Below are positions 51,480-63,708 of a stretch of 64,000 nucleotides of DNA, in pieces. Made by a program: the position numbers and the translations under genes. Under the pieces are notes generated by a model. That model made no database searches. It was not told where the DNA came from and saw nothing but the letters and a program-made list of their open reading frames with translations. Position 1 is the first letter of the stretch; every line of letters starts with the position of its first letter. This DNA comes from Ooceraea biroi (Eukaryota; Arthropoda; Insecta; Hymenoptera; Formicidae), in NCBI RefSeq assembly GCF_003672135.1, contig NC_039516.1, positions 13,375,838 through 13,439,837 of the forward strand, read 5' to 3'.

Positions 51480-53175
51480 TCACATGAAGCATCCGAAGCC
51501 GAAGGTCCGTTTTATGGCGTCCCAGTAATATTTGTCCCAATTCTCCTTCGTGACGGTCTCCTCGCTGAAAGTCAATTCGTCCAGTTTTCGCATCACGCGT
51601 GGCGATTTCGATTCCAATGATGACATCGATCTTAGATCCACTTCCGCTTACCTGACCGGCACACCGATCTGCGTTAAAATAACCTCCGTGTGATCGCTCC
51701 TCTCGCAGATGTCGAGCGTCACCTCGCTGAAATGCCCGGACGGCCACTGTTTGCAACGCCACTTCTGCACGATCTTCGCCGGCGTGATCTCCAGGAATTC
51801 CCCGTGGATATTGCCGCCGAACAGCTCGAAGTGACCGTTCTTCTTCGGTTCCAATTTCACCACACCGTGCGTAAAGGCTTGCACCATCTGTAACAGTCGG
51901 ACGTGCATTTTGCAACCGTGTTTAGCAAAATGGTTTGGCGCGTCCGTGATAACTCTACAACTTACCTCTATTGTAGTGAAGACGTTATAAAACTCCCGTG
52001 CTCTACATTGGAACTTGATCTGTTGCTTAATAGTAGTAGTTCCAATTTTGCATCCTGCAGATTTGTTGTCGTTCGTCGGTGTCACGGCAGCGTTCATTTG
52101 CATCTTAAAAAGAAAGCCGTTAATCGTTCTGTATCTCTTTACGTCTACATGAAGCCGTTATGAGTACCTTAACGTTAAAACCGGATGTTATACTCGAAAT
52201 ATTTTCCTTTACGTTGTCCTTTTTGGGAAGTATCATTCCTCTCGCAAATTCTGTAAGAGAAAAAGAAATAGATTAAATGTCGCATTGTGATCGGTCAATT
52301 TTTTTCCGGTCTTAAAGCGAAATTATTACCTTCCTTCAAGGAAGACACGTATTTCTTCAATTTTTCCCTCAAAATGTCCTTTCCCTTCATGTGCAAGAAC
52401 TTCTTTATTCCCTCTCCTTCGTCCGTACTCTCTTTTAATGTTATTTCGATCTGTGCATTAAGAAATATGTGTTTTAATCTAAAATCTTACATAATTTAAT
52501 GATAGATCTGCTAATTCTGATACTTACATCTACCTCACTGATGTCATTCTCTTCAGAGAGATTAGGAATATTAATTTTACCCTCAATTGTGTTATTCGAC
52601 TTGGTAGTTGATTTCCACTTGAGCACAATATTCCATTCATAAAAGAAAATAAGTTTTCCTTTTCTATTATTTGCTACTGCCTCGCCCTCGCATTTCTCCA
52701 TTTCTACTATTTCACATAAGACTGCAAATTGTACGGTATAGTATAATTCATGAGAAGTGAAACATCAACAATAAGAATACGCCTTGATCTAAACTTTTCC
52801 TTTGTCGCCTGATAAATGGATGATAAATAGACTTGCTACTAACCTTCGTCTCCTTCGATTTTTGAATTTACAAAAAGTTCTTTCAACTTTTCTTGCGACC
52901 ACGCACAGGCATTCTTCTCTGTCCTGTAATATATAGTATTAGGTCAAGGAAAGATTATAAAATAATAAAACTAACGCTACCAAATTTGACGTAAAGAGCT
53001 CAACGAAATACAGTATGCATTTTATATACAGATTTATCTGAATAATTTAAATATGCCCTAACTACCGCGAATTATAATTATGCCTAATAACGTACCAGTG
53101 CCAATTATTAACATTGGTTGCGTCAGGCCTTTCCTCAACAATCCATCGTGGATCACCTTCGCCCCATTTTGCCAT
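51480..53175 (-). CDS. AHSA1: Activator of Hsp90 ATPase (AHSA1)
   Basis: Cytosolic co-chaperone that binds the middle domain of Hsp90 and stimulates its ATPase. Eight exons: 53175-53096, 52923-52844, 52706-52528, 52450-52330, 52250-52168, 52103-51966, 51887-51652, 51564-51480; 333 aa against 338 in human. N-terminal Aha1 domain from MAKWGEGDPRWIVEERPDAT through NVNNWHWTEKNACAWS, then NNRKGKLIFFYEWNIVLKW and IPNLSEENDISEVD. The C-terminal AHSA1/START-like domain begins about residue 205, with MVQAFTHG, GNIHGEFLEITP and KWRCKQWPSGHFSEVTL. It ends in FGFGCFM, as the family does with FGYGARLF. All phases close. The start matches the family exactly, with the ATG in context AAAG-ATGG. Confidence 0.96.
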
Positions 53176-54519
53176 CTTTCCAATTAGTTGTTTAAGAGTA
53201 CAGTAAAAAACGGACTAGGCAGCACTGAAATTCACCGTAAAGTTTGAAACTTACAGTGGAGTACAGCGTAAACAATGGAGCGTGACAAGGACCTTCTAGA
53301 AAACTCCAATTCTCATTGGAGTGAGAGGTCCGCGAAGATAACATAACCTACAGCTTAAGAGGCAACGAGACGATCGTGCGCGTCTTTAGCTCGATAAACG
53401 TCTAAAACATGAGCGGATTTGTCGAGATCTCCGGCACGCATAGCTTACTTACGCGAATCGTGTCGCGAACCAAGGTTAGGAAAGCGTAGAATTTGACGTC
53501 GTGAGTTACGCTTCCGTGGTGTTTCCCTTCGAAAAGTGTTTCGCGTGACGTTTCACGGAGGGACTCGTCGAGCAGTGGTGACAGGGTACGCTGTCAAGCA
53601 GACTGGCCTGATCGAGCTTCCGCCAATTGTCAGCAACTCACGTTGACTCGCGTCAGCAGGTCAACTCGGGCCTCGAGACTGCAAAGAGGCAAGCGGGCGT
53701 GCTGCGGACCTGAGAGCATTCTCAAGCATTCTGGAAACTTCAGGCATGAAATGCATTCAATCCCAAGATGGTGCACCCACTGCGCCGTTCGCGATCGGGT
53801 TATCGCGATGGCGAGACCCGCGTATCTTGTCCGCGATAATATTTTATTATTTATTAATTGCGAGCATATTACATTATGCAAGCGGTTGATCGCTATCGAT
53901 ACCTGTTGCGCAATTTGTTCTTTAATTTCCTCAATTGATGAATAATATTAATTTCATCCGAAAGAAGAACTCGATCTCGCTGGGATGGGAGTAGAATGCG
54001 CGAGGCATCGAACAGTGGCCCACACGTCTATCTTTTTTATGCTCCTTTTAGGGGAATACCTTTCGCGTCTTCGCAGCGCGAAATCTTTCGAGTCGCCGAA
54101 GCGCTTTGAAGATGAGGAAACGAGATTTCAAGTACAAATGTTTTTAAAAATCGATGTCGATAATTTCATGCTTGAGTTAATAAGCAACCTAAAAATTTGA
54201 GTTTCCATCGAACTATCGATGTGCAAACCTCTTATTATATATCTTTTGTACATCTGAAAGCGATTCTTGTTCGTGTCACAATTCCGTTTATTCGTTACGC
54301 CACCTCTTTTAACATTACTTTAGCATTATTATCATTATAATATAATACATTTAAATCTCGCATGTTATACGATAAAACCTGTGATTCAAAAGTAATAATA
54401 ATAATTATTATAATAATTATACATATTTCACATACAGAGCGGAGAGAAATCGAACGCCCACTTCTACTATTCCTTCCAGCATTCGACAGCATTCGGACCG
54501 CAAAAGACGGTCTCAACGC
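53176..54519. other. AHSA1 5' flank and cuticle gene 3' flank
   Basis: 53176-53300 is the likely AHSA1 promoter/5' UTR. The ORF at 53643-53945 has no family character. A minus-strand poly(A) signal (TTTATT on + at 54287-54292) about 230 nt after the cuticle gene stop fits its 3' end. A short AT-rich palindromic patch lies near 54395-54420. Confidence 0.4.
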
Positions 54520-56427
54520 CTAATATCGGTAACCCTCGTCTTGAGCGGGTCCAGCTGGACCTGGTCCACTGGGTCCGCTTGGCGCGGGGTAAGTCGCGGT
54601 CCCCTCGTATCGCACCATCGGCCGGTACCCGGCTTGGTCGGCCACGTAGTCGACGATTTGCATCCTACCGTCCGGCAGCAACACGTGATAGGTCCCGGTA
54701 GTTTCCGTGTCCTTCCTCATCTCGCGATGGCCAAAGTCCAGGCCTGCCGTCGCGTCTTGGACTTCGTACGAGAATTCGTAGTTCGCTATATCCTGATGCA
54801 GACGCAGAGTTTTGTCATAAACAGTCTTTTTTCAAACTATAATTATCGCGTCCAGTACCCGTACAGCACACAAACGTTAAATCAACATCTCAGAAATGTT
54901 GCGTAGCAACATTGCAATGTTCCATCAATATCGCAAAATGTAGATTCGACGTAGAAAAGATATTGCATAAATGTCTAATGTCCGTTGAATCGCAATGTCT
55001 TGTAGATACTGCATTCAACATCTACAAGACATTGCAATTCAACATTTAGAAACCTTTGTTAGATCTTAGGATTGTTCTTTTTCGCTGCACTTCTGAACAG
55101 TGCAATAAGTTAGAGCGAAACAAATATACTTTCTTTCAAGGTGCGATTTCATTGTGTCGCTGGTCGCTCATTTTTAGCGTCAAAACAGATCACGTGATCA
55201 AAATTGACCAATGTCCAGCGTTAATTTTGATCACGTGAGTTGTTTTGACGCTAAAAATGAGCGACGAGCGACACAATGAACATTTACCTTCATTCTAACT
55301 TATTGCACTAGTTGAGAAGTACAGCGAAAAAGAAAACCTATTGATTTAACATTATTAATTAATTATTACTAAATATAATATAATTATTTGTTACATATAA
55401 GAAGAATGACAATCTTTAAATTGACCATTAATTAATAAAATTATTTGTTACATGTTGTTTCAATGTTGTAGCAACATACAGAATCAATGTAGAAGAATCA
55501 ACATAGATTCAACGTTGAAAAAATATTTATATTTTAATATTCAACATTGTAACATCTTCGCAACGTTATTTCAACTTTCTGTGCTGTATGGGGTATCTTC
55601 GAGATAGCAGAATTCTGATAACACGATTGTTGATCTAGGATCTTATCGTTACGAAGAATTGGTCTCTTCTCCGAAGAGATATATATAACAATACATACTT
55701 ACACCGGCCCAATCATCCGGATGTCCAGTCCCTCCTCCCCCGCTTGGCCGAGGGCTGGGCGGAAGGTAGGCCTGGCCCTGCGGTTCGTTGCGGACTCCTA
55801 CTAAGACCATCGCTAGTACTACCAACTGTTGGAAAGAATTTGAATAATAATGAGAATATTCCCTATTTTAATCTAATGCCAACGAGGATAATCTTGCGGC
55901 AGAAAATACAGAATTATCAATAATATTTTAGAATTTATTTATATGGAAAAACATAGAGGATAGATTCACGCAATAGGAAATTCCGGATTAACTTCAAAGC
56001 GTCCTAAACGATTGAGCGATTATTAATTAGTAACTATTAACGATCTAGTGAATATTAACGTAGCGATAAGTGGAAAATTGCGTTTATCACAACGCTAAGT
56101 TGATCTGCAATTTTCTCGTCGATTTACGTGAGGCGTTTAACGAATTAGCTCTACGGAAAGGGCTTCCGCGAAGCGTTCTTAACGAGAACCGACCTTCCGA
56201 ATCATTAGCAATTTGGTAGAATTCTACAAGCGGTCGCGAAACTGAGATGGCTCGTCGCAACGGTCTGGTTTTATAGCGACCAATTCGATCGCGATGGGAC
56301 AGAGATGGAAGCCGCGGCAGTTATTCGGGGAGCCTTAATGCGATCGCATAATACCGTAATTATGGCTAATAATAAAACCGCAGGTCTCTGGTGGCGCGCG
56401 TACCTTCATAAACCGTATAATTTGCAT
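54520..56427 (-). CDS. R&R cuticle protein, pro-resilin-like
   Basis: Secreted chitin-binding structural protein of the exoskeleton. Exons: 56427-56404, 55825-55703, 54792-54520; 139 aa, or 133 if the second ATG (56409) is used. Exon 1 supplies only the first residues (ending MK), and exon 2 continues the signal peptide (LVVLAMVLVGV); this split just after the start is typical of insect cuticle genes. A P/G-rich stretch (YLPPSPRPSGGGG) follows, then the R&R domain: NYEFSYEVQDATAGLDFGHR, RKDTETTGTYHVLLPDGR, VDYVADQAGYRPMVRYEG. The FGHRE and GYRP-RYEG motifs point to the pro-resilin/RR-2-like group rather than classical RR-1. The tail is short (P/G/A-rich, ending GYRY). Intron 2 carries nested MITEs. 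Exon 1 is inferred from phase and signal-peptide logic. Confidence 0.88.
54858..55593. mobile_element. Outer MITE with TA target duplication, 736 bp
   Basis: Flanked by TA at 54856-54857 and 55594-55595. The left end is CCCGTACAGCACACAAACG, the right end reads (reversed) CCCCATACAGCACAGAAAGT, so the terminal inverted repeats match imperfectly over about 30 bp. The interior is AT-rich with repeated AACATTG/CAATGTT motifs and no open frame. The TA duplication suggests a non-autonomous Tc1/mariner-type element. It sits in intron 2 of the cuticle gene and is interrupted by a second element. Confidence 0.7.
55069..55338. mobile_element. Inner palindromic MITE, 270 bp, nested
   Basis: Flanked by TA at 55067-55068 and 55339-55340. 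The ends are GGATTGTTCTTTTTCGCTG and, reversed, GGTTTTCTTTTTCGCTG. Almost the whole element is an inverted repeat; the inner arms read TCATTTTTAGCGTCAAAACA and its complement around a loop of about 20 bp near 55205-55225. It lies wholly inside the outer MITE, so it inserted later. No coding capacity. Confidence 0.75.
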
Positions 56428-57141
56428 GAGTTCTGTTACCCAACGGACAACAATAACGCTGAATAAATAACTTTTTCAATTGCGTTACTGTTTGTTCCTT
56501 GGACAGACTTGCGGCAAGACTTAAGCGTTTCGAAATGGCGCAAAATCTCGTAATATATTGAATTAATATTGCGATAAACAACCAATGAACAATATTCTGT
56601 CTCCCGCTAATTTACCTAAGAGAGGGACATTTCGCTTTGAATAGATTTGTTTAATTTATACATCTTTTCAGTAAAATGATTGATTTTCTCTCTCTTCGTA
56701 ATTACGTTTATTGCTTGCTTTAATCACTAGGTTGGCACTATTTGTTTCAAATTTCTCATTCGCACGCATGCGCACGCGTCAGTCTCGTCACCTTCGCGCA
56801 CGGTACTCGCTCCGCGCATCACGCGATTAACGAAAATTACGCCGAATTGAACGACTCGAGGCGACAGACGAAGACGACGAGCAACGACAGTAAACGCGCG
56901 TGATTAAATCGCTAAAACTATGGACAATTTGGGACAGTGGTTGTCACGATCCAGTCGAATTTAATTTGCGAGTAATTCCAATTTTCCGCGGCCATGTTTG
57001 CCTTTTCCCGCGACGCTTCGCGGCGCATGTTCCTTATCTCGTGCCTATATTCATGCGCATGCGCGCGCATCAGTCCCGTTAATTTCGAACGTTCGCTTGT
57101 CGCGACGCGTGCGATGCTCGTTGCATATTTATCGCATTATA
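56428..57141. promoter_or_regulatory. Divergent upstream region of the cuticle gene
   Basis: The left half is the cuticle gene upstream region on the minus strand. From 56760 to 57110 the sequence is CpG-rich, like the block just right of the mariner element at 58431-58760, so this may be one promoter block split by the mariner insertion. No coding frame is supported. Confidence 0.4.
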
Positions 57142-58429
57142 TTGGGTTGTTCGGAAAGTAATTTCGTTTTTCACAAAGAGATGTCGTTAGTCGCGTTCCT
57201 CGATACTTAACCTTACTCTAAGCGGCAAATTCGTTTTATATTTTGACAACTGACATTTCAGACGTCATTTAGTATCTTATTGTGTTGCGATCTGTCAAGT
57301 AATTTTTGTTTGGCATCACATCAAACATGGAAAATCAAAGTGAGCATTTTCGTAATATTTTGCTTTTTTACTACCGAAAGGGTAAAAATGCAGTGCAAGC
57401 GAGAAAAAAATGGTGTGCCGTGTACGAAGAAGATGTATTAAGTGAACGTCAGTGTCAGAATTGGTTTTCGAAATTTCGTACTGGAAATTTCGATTTGAAA
57501 GATGCACCACGTTCAGGTCGGCCAATTAAAGCTGATGACGAGAAAATAAAGGCTCTGGTGGATGCAAACCGTCGCATAACAACACGCGAAATTGCTGAAA
57601 AGTTAAATTTATCGAATTCGACCGTTTACGATCATTTGAAACGCCTTGGATTCGTTTCAAAGCTCGATATTTGGGTTCCACACAATTTCAAGGAAATTGA
57701 CTTGATTCGACGCATTACCATCTGCGATTCATTGTTGAAACGTGAAGAAAATGAACCATTTTTTAAGCGAATCATAACTGGAGATGAAAAATGGATTGTT
57801 TACAACAATGTTAAGCGAAAACGATCATGGTCCAGGTAAGATGAACCTGCTCAATCGACATCCAAGGCAGATATTCATCAAAAGAAGACCATGCTTTCTG
57901 TATGGTGGGATTGGAAGGGAATCGTATTTTTCGAGTTACTACCAAGCAACCAGACGATTGATTCGAAAGTGTATTATCGTCAGCTGGATGAATTGGATGC
58001 TGCCATCAAGCAGAAGCGACCAGAATTGGCGAATAGGAAAGGTGTCGTATTCCATCACGACAATGCCAGACCACACACAAGTTTGGTCACTCGCCAGAAG
58101 CTTTTACAGCTTGGATGGGATGTGCTACCACACTCACCATACTCTCCTGATCTGGCACCATCCGATTACCATTTGTTCCGGTCTCTACAAAATTCTTCGA
58201 ACAATGTAAACTTCGATTCAAATGAAGGCGTCAAAAATCACTTGCTTCAATTTTTTGTCAATAAGGAGAAGGACTTCTATGAGCGTGGAATCTTAAAGTT
58301 GCCAGAAGGATGGCGAAAGGTAGTGGAACAAAATAGCCAATACATCACTGAATAAAATTTATTCTAAATATGAAAAAACCGCCTTTCATTTTTCCTTGAA
58401 AAAACGAAATAACTTTCCGAACAACCCAA
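57142..58429 (+). mobile_element. mariner element, mellifera-type, 1288 bp
   Basis: Complete element with TA target duplications (57140-57141, 58430-58431). The ends start TTGGGTTGTTCGGAAAGTAA on the left and mirror it on the right (AACTTTCCGAACAACCCAA), with one or two differences in about 28 bp. Length and layout are those of a full-length mariner. The transposase frame is interrupted by a single stop, so the copy is probably inactive but recent. Confidence 0.95.
57327..58355 (+). pseudogene. mariner transposase with premature stop
   Basis: DD34D transposase of the mellifera subfamily, 342 codons from the ATG at 57327 to the stop at 58355. An N-terminal HTH domain (QCQNWFSKFRTGNFDLKDA, then RSGRP linker) is followed by a second HTH (TTREIAEKLNLSNSTVYDHL) and the WVPH motif. 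The three catalytic aspartates are visible in TGDEKWIVYNN, HHDNARPH and YSPDLAPSDYH, with 34 residues between the last two. A TAA at 57837-57839 (codon 171) interrupts the frame after KRKRSWSR; the frame is the same on both sides, so this is a nonsense change, not a frameshift. No other lesion is evident. Confidence 0.93.
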
Positions 58430-58762
58430 TACGTCGCCAAAAGTGCCGAGAATTGTAACGTACGCGCGTCGCGGTGTCGCGTAAACGAGTACGTACGTGA
58501 AACAGTGACCGAACTGAATCTACTCGTGAATCTCCATTGCGAGAGTGACGAAGATCTCTGAAGAAATCGAATCATCATGGCGCGCTGCTCCTTCTCAAAT
58601 TCTGTTTTCATACGCGCCCGCTCGCGAACGGTGTCGCTGCGGTGCAACAGCGCCGAACGTAAAAATCGTGCGGTTGTGTTTAGTTGGTCGCGAAGTGTTT
58701 TATTTCTATAAATAAAATGCCGTGTCGAGTTTCGTGTCGCGAGTGTGTGCGCGTGTTGCAAG

Positions 58763-58855
58763 ATGCTGTCAACAAGGGAAACTGCGCCAAAAAGGAAGAC
58801 TCAATCATCATCGAGGCGGAGCTCGGAGGTTAAGATGACGTTGAACGGGCCATCG
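58763..58855 (+). CDS. Orphan first coding exon, gene unknown
   Basis: An ATG at 58763 after a CpG-rich leader opens a 31-codon frame rich in K, R, S and T (MLSTRETAPKRKTQSSSRRS, then EVKMTLNGPS) that ends exactly at a strong GTAAGT donor at 58856, phase 0. No downstream partner was found on the + strand before the window ends, where the septin gene occupies the minus strand. I do not recognise the protein. If real, the next exon lies beyond the septin or is too short to see. Confidence 0.4.
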
Positions 58856-60044
58856 GTAAGTCGAAAACATGTTCAAACCATCTCGTCGAATTTCGTTGTT
58901 CAAATTGAAGTATTGCGCAGAATTATAGCGTTGTCATTACTCGCGCAAGTAATATTTGTTCTCTGAAAGAAGGGTTTATGATCGCGAATGATTGTTGAGA
59001 CTCAAATTGATCATATTTGTATGGCACGTTTATTGTTGCAAACTGTCTCTACATTCTCGTTCCCTTTCTCTCTCTCTCTTTCTTTTTCTCAATAATGCAT
59101 CTTACGACGATCGCGGAACTCAGAAGACAGTAAAATGCTAAGTGAACGCAAACTTCCTGCACTTTCGATAATAATGCCTCTTTTTTTAGATTATTCTTCT
59201 TTACATGATCAGTACATTGTGAGTATCTAGAATTATAATCAGTTATATTGCTCACAGTTCACTGGCATACATTCGATATCGTGAGTCGATCTCATACTAA
59301 AGCTAGCATACTAAACGTACAAGATTACTCCACTGATTTGATGCTAAAGTTCGAATGTACACGTGCGGTCGACTACGTGTTATCATTTTACAACGAGCAC
59401 TTGGTGTACATGTGTAGAACAATTGTAAATTTAGCTGTTTTACCAGATAGCCAAATTTTTTTATGCAACACTGTTCTTCAGAAGAGTGTAAGGAGCATCG
59501 GATTTTCATAAAACTGGCTAAACTTATAAAAATTCTGCAACTTCTATATTCACACGTATCTCGGGAATTTTTGACAGGATTATGCATATCTATTATTTAT
59601 ATAAATTAGCTAAGTATACTAAAAGTACAAAATACGTGTCAACGTATTACTGGCGCAATGCGTGATGTGCTTGAGAGATCTGTAAAAACACGACTGTTCG
59701 GCTAGTAAGCGTTCGTGAATCTTTGGCAGTTTAAATTCGTTTTTTCCTTCCGAACGTGATTAAAAAAGCTTAACGTGACAATTATGCAAAGTTCATTACA
59801 ACCGAACAAATTTATCTTAATAAAATTTTCGTTTATCGATTGCTATTTACCAAAATAGCAATGAAACGGCTACAAATAGGCATGAGAGGTGAATTATTTA
59901 AAAATTGTCTTACTTTCGACAATTCTATAATCTAACAATACATTAATTCGTCGAGAAACTCAAGAAGCGAATGATATATGTACAGACCTTTCGGTGGTAA
60001 ACTCTATATTCTGAATATAATACCGCGACGGTAATCTATACGCT
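58856..60044. other. Spacer and probable septin 3' UTR
   Basis: AT-rich with no supported frame. A minus-strand poly(A) signal (TTTATT on + at 59029-59034) would give the septin a 3' UTR of about 1 kb. Confidence 0.4.
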
Positions 60045-63000
60045 TCAAACGTCTATAATACTGTTCCGTTTCTTTTCACCGTCCGCGGAATCCAAATCGT
60101 TGCCGAGGCTACCCACGCGACCTCTCAATCCGACCCCACCGCCGACTTGACCGGTCGCTTTGAGCTTCTCTTGCATCTGCGCCAAGATATCTTGCATCCT
60201 TCGAATCTGCAAATCACAGACACGAATTAATAAATAAGCATGCGGGCTATTATAAATGCGCGGCGAAATAATTTCATACATAACGATACATCGCGTTACT
60301 TGTTGCACATGTTCTCTTACCTCTTCGTCCTTCTGCAAAAGAAGCCTATCTGTGTCGGATATACTGTTCTCAAAGTGCGGTCCGGAGTCTCTTTTCAGTT
60401 TGCTGTAAAAAAGAAACGAGAATCGTTATATTTCCTTGACTATTCGGGAGAGAAAATAGAAACTATTTATCAAATGCAGTGGAGGCATATGAATTACGTT
60501 GAAAAAAAGAATATCGTGCGAGAAAGTATAAATTTTACGTTTTCTGAATGTTAATTTTTACTGGAAAATTAATACAAAACTAAATTATCATATCGCCAGG
60601 AGCATCACAAACTAATTAATTAGGTTAAATGATTGCTGGCAAATATACTTTTAAGAATCATGCAAGACGCACAGGTTGTACGAAAGAATGTGTCGAGCAT
60701 TCGTCAGATTTAATTTATATTTAATATATCTAATTTAATAATCTAGTGTGGACATTTTTAATGTACTTTAAATTGATAATAGAAAATTAGCCAAATGCAA
60801 ACTACATTAGCAACAATTATTTTGACCGTATTACTTTCGTGACAAACTATGCGCGTTGCGAACGCGCGGCAAACGTTCGTGTGTATATACCTACTGAAAT
60901 GCAATATTTATTTACATGCGTAAATACCTCCGTTCCCGGATCGCTTGCTGCGAAATTTGTGAAATACATTGGGCCCGAAAATTCTCGTAGTGGACGTCCT
61001 GCGTGACGTCCTTTAGATCCTGCATATGCGTCGATATTAGCATCGTCCTTAGTTTCACGAAGTCACTGTGCTTCGGGTTCTCGACTATGATCATGATCAG
61101 AATAGTGACGTTAAACATCAGGCACGGGCACGCGAAAACTGGGGATACTTTTTAAAGCTCCATCAGCTTTCGCTAATTAATGTCGCCGATCGATCGTACT
61201 CGTGAAAGGTTTACGCTCCGAAAGGCTCTTTTACCAATTACGATTTTAATTTCCAACTACGTTTGTTCTGTTAGTTACTTGATAATCTGATTAAACTTCG
61301 GTATTTCTTTCTCATTAGAAATTGTGCGCACTAAATCTCTATTTTCCGTTGATTCTCTTGATTCTATTTCCAATTCCGATCCCTTTGATGACGCTACATT
61401 GAAACGCCCTTTCGATTCTTTCAAAGTAATCATTAGCGAGGACTAATCCCGTAACGATAATTACTTTTTTGAATGATCGAGGAAGATCTCACAAACGTGA
61501 AACGATGATCTATCTAGAAATCAATCTTTTCGAAATAGATTAAACGCCTGAGAAATTTAATTTTAAATATTATACCTACCTCGCATGCAGTCTCTGCTGA
61601 GTGAAATCGGCACGTAATAGAAAAATATTAATTTTATGTAGAATATAAAAGTTCACCTTCCACTACACCCCATGGATATTGTCGGCCGCGAACTTTTCTT
61701 CCGGCAACTTCCAGCACCGTCGAACTTCCAACAACCGCGAAGGGTATGCAGGCTTTCAATTCCTTGTCCTGTTGCTTGAATTCTTCATCTTCATCGCTGT
61801 CACAATCTGGGAATTGGTATATCTGCCCGAAAAGAATATTTAGAATAATGTGCTGTGTGTGTGTGTGTGTGTGCGCGCATGTTGCAAAGATAAGCGATTT
61901 TAAAAAATATTATCAGAAATAATTGTTTGCGATCATAAATTCCAAGTTGAGAAAAAGATCTCGTAGAGTTCGTGGAAGCTTTCGATTATCTCTCGAGGCC
62001 ACACCTGTATCTCATGTTCTTCGATATCTGCTAAAATGCGCTCCTTCAGCTTTTTCACCTCGTGAGTGGTTAGCGTATCTGCTTTCGCTATCACGGGAAC
62101 GACGTTAACTTTCCGATGTAAACGTCTTAATATCTCGAGGTCAATTTGTCTGAGACTGCAAAAAATCTTATTATTAGAACTTGTTATTATAAAGTAATCG
62201 AGTTCGATCGAGTTCGATTCGATAGAATTGCGGTCGATACTATCGCGAAATAAAAATACAATTTCAACGCTCGATGTAAAGTACAAATAGAATGAAAATG
62301 GAACATGTGGCATTATATGTTTGCCTATCACATACCCATGGCCGTACGGTGGTATAAAGTATAGGCAACAGTGTACTCTATTGTCTTGAATATTTTTCCT
62401 ATTTAATCCGCTCTCATCCGTGAAATACTGGCGGAATTGTTCGTCGATGTAAGCCGAGCATGCCTTCCACGTATCCTCGCAATTTACCGCATCACCGAAT
62501 CCTTCAACGACAACATCACTCATAGACTCATCTTATAAAATCAGTTCTTAAAATTTGAGATAATAATCGCCATTAATAACAGCGTCATTATTTCTGATGC
62601 CATATAATTTTCTGGGATTAGAGTTGCCATTTACAAAATTCGCTTTCTACATTTAAAGTACTGTTGGCAAATGGCACATGTAATTTAGTTCTGATTTACC
62701 GAAAGAATGAGAGGAAAAAGAAAAGATTGGCGATACTGCTCACCTGGCGTATCTACGATCGTCAATCGGAGCCGAACGCCGCGCTCCTCTATATCCATTG
62801 TTTTCTTCTCGATGGAGGTGGTCTTAACTACGCGTTCTGGAAGTGGACGATGAATATTTATCGACTCTTCTTCGAGATCGAGACGAGCGGTTTACCAACG
62901 ATGCAGACTGATCAAATATTTTCCGTGCGTCAATAACTCGAGATAATGCTGCCACGGAAAATTTGAGAACAGCGACATCCGGTACCGCTACGTCCCTGTG

Positions 63001-63708
63001 CTACGCGAATATTGTCATAATTATTTCGACCAGCCGTTCAACTGAAATGGATTTCGGCTGTCGAAATGGGACGGTAATCTTCGTTCTTAATTGATTTTCC
63101 ACTCGAATATCTTCTTTCTTTACGAAATGAATGAATCACGCACCTGCCGCATCCGGAATACGCCGGTCTTTGTACAGATCCCCGAGGAAGAGGCTGTTTA
63201 TGAGGGTCGACTTGCCAAGACCGGTCTCACCCAACACCATCAGGGTGAACTCGAAACCCCTCTTCACCGATTTTCGGTGCACTTGCTCCGGCAGCGTCGC
63301 GAAACCGATATAATCCCTGTCTTACTGAGCGAAACAAAGAGATCATTAATACCGCGACATCCATCCACCCATCAAAAAAAATCTTTGTCCCTTGCGTGAA
63401 CAAAAGCCGCTCAGCGAACAAAACACCGGCAAATAAATAACCGGATTTTGCACAAAATTCTGTACAAAATTCCGGAACGAGTGACAGAGGCATCACAATT
63501 ACGGTTCAGACGACAGTTATCTATCTATCAATAACGCAAATAGTACAAGCGGCTCGATAAAGTAATCCGCGTGATTCACGTCACCGAGCCGGCCGCCTCG
63601 GACTCGAAGATTGCTCCACGAGTACCGTGGAACAAACGGATTTCGGATTCCTCAACGAAAGAAAGAGTAAAGAAGAAAAAGAACGACAGTTTACGTACCA
63701 CCGGACAT
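60045..63708 (-). CDS. Sep1: Septin (Sep1-like)
   Basis: GTP-binding cytoskeletal protein that forms hetero-oligomeric filaments at the cell cortex and cleavage furrow. Nine exons: 63708-63699, 63320-63144, 62836-62744, 62501-62336, 62155-62005, 61822-61657, 61084-60928, 60402-60321, 60206-60045; 387 aa, phases close. The polybasic lipid-binding segment HRKSVKRGFEF is at 18-28, P-loop GETGLGKST at 34-42, DTPG at 91-94, AKAD at 172-175, and the septin unique element includes KVRGRQYPWGVVE and THMQDLKDVTQDVHYENFR. A coiled coil (RLLLQKDEEIRRMQDILAQM) precedes a G-rich tail ending NSIIDV. The first coding exon is only 10 nt (ATG plus two codons and one base). Closest in kind to insect Sep1 rather than Peanut; Sep4 assignment is possible. 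Confidence 0.93.
61854..61879. repeat. GT microsatellite in a septin intron
   Basis: (GT)n passing into (GC)n within the intron between septin exons 6 and 5. Confidence 0.8.
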
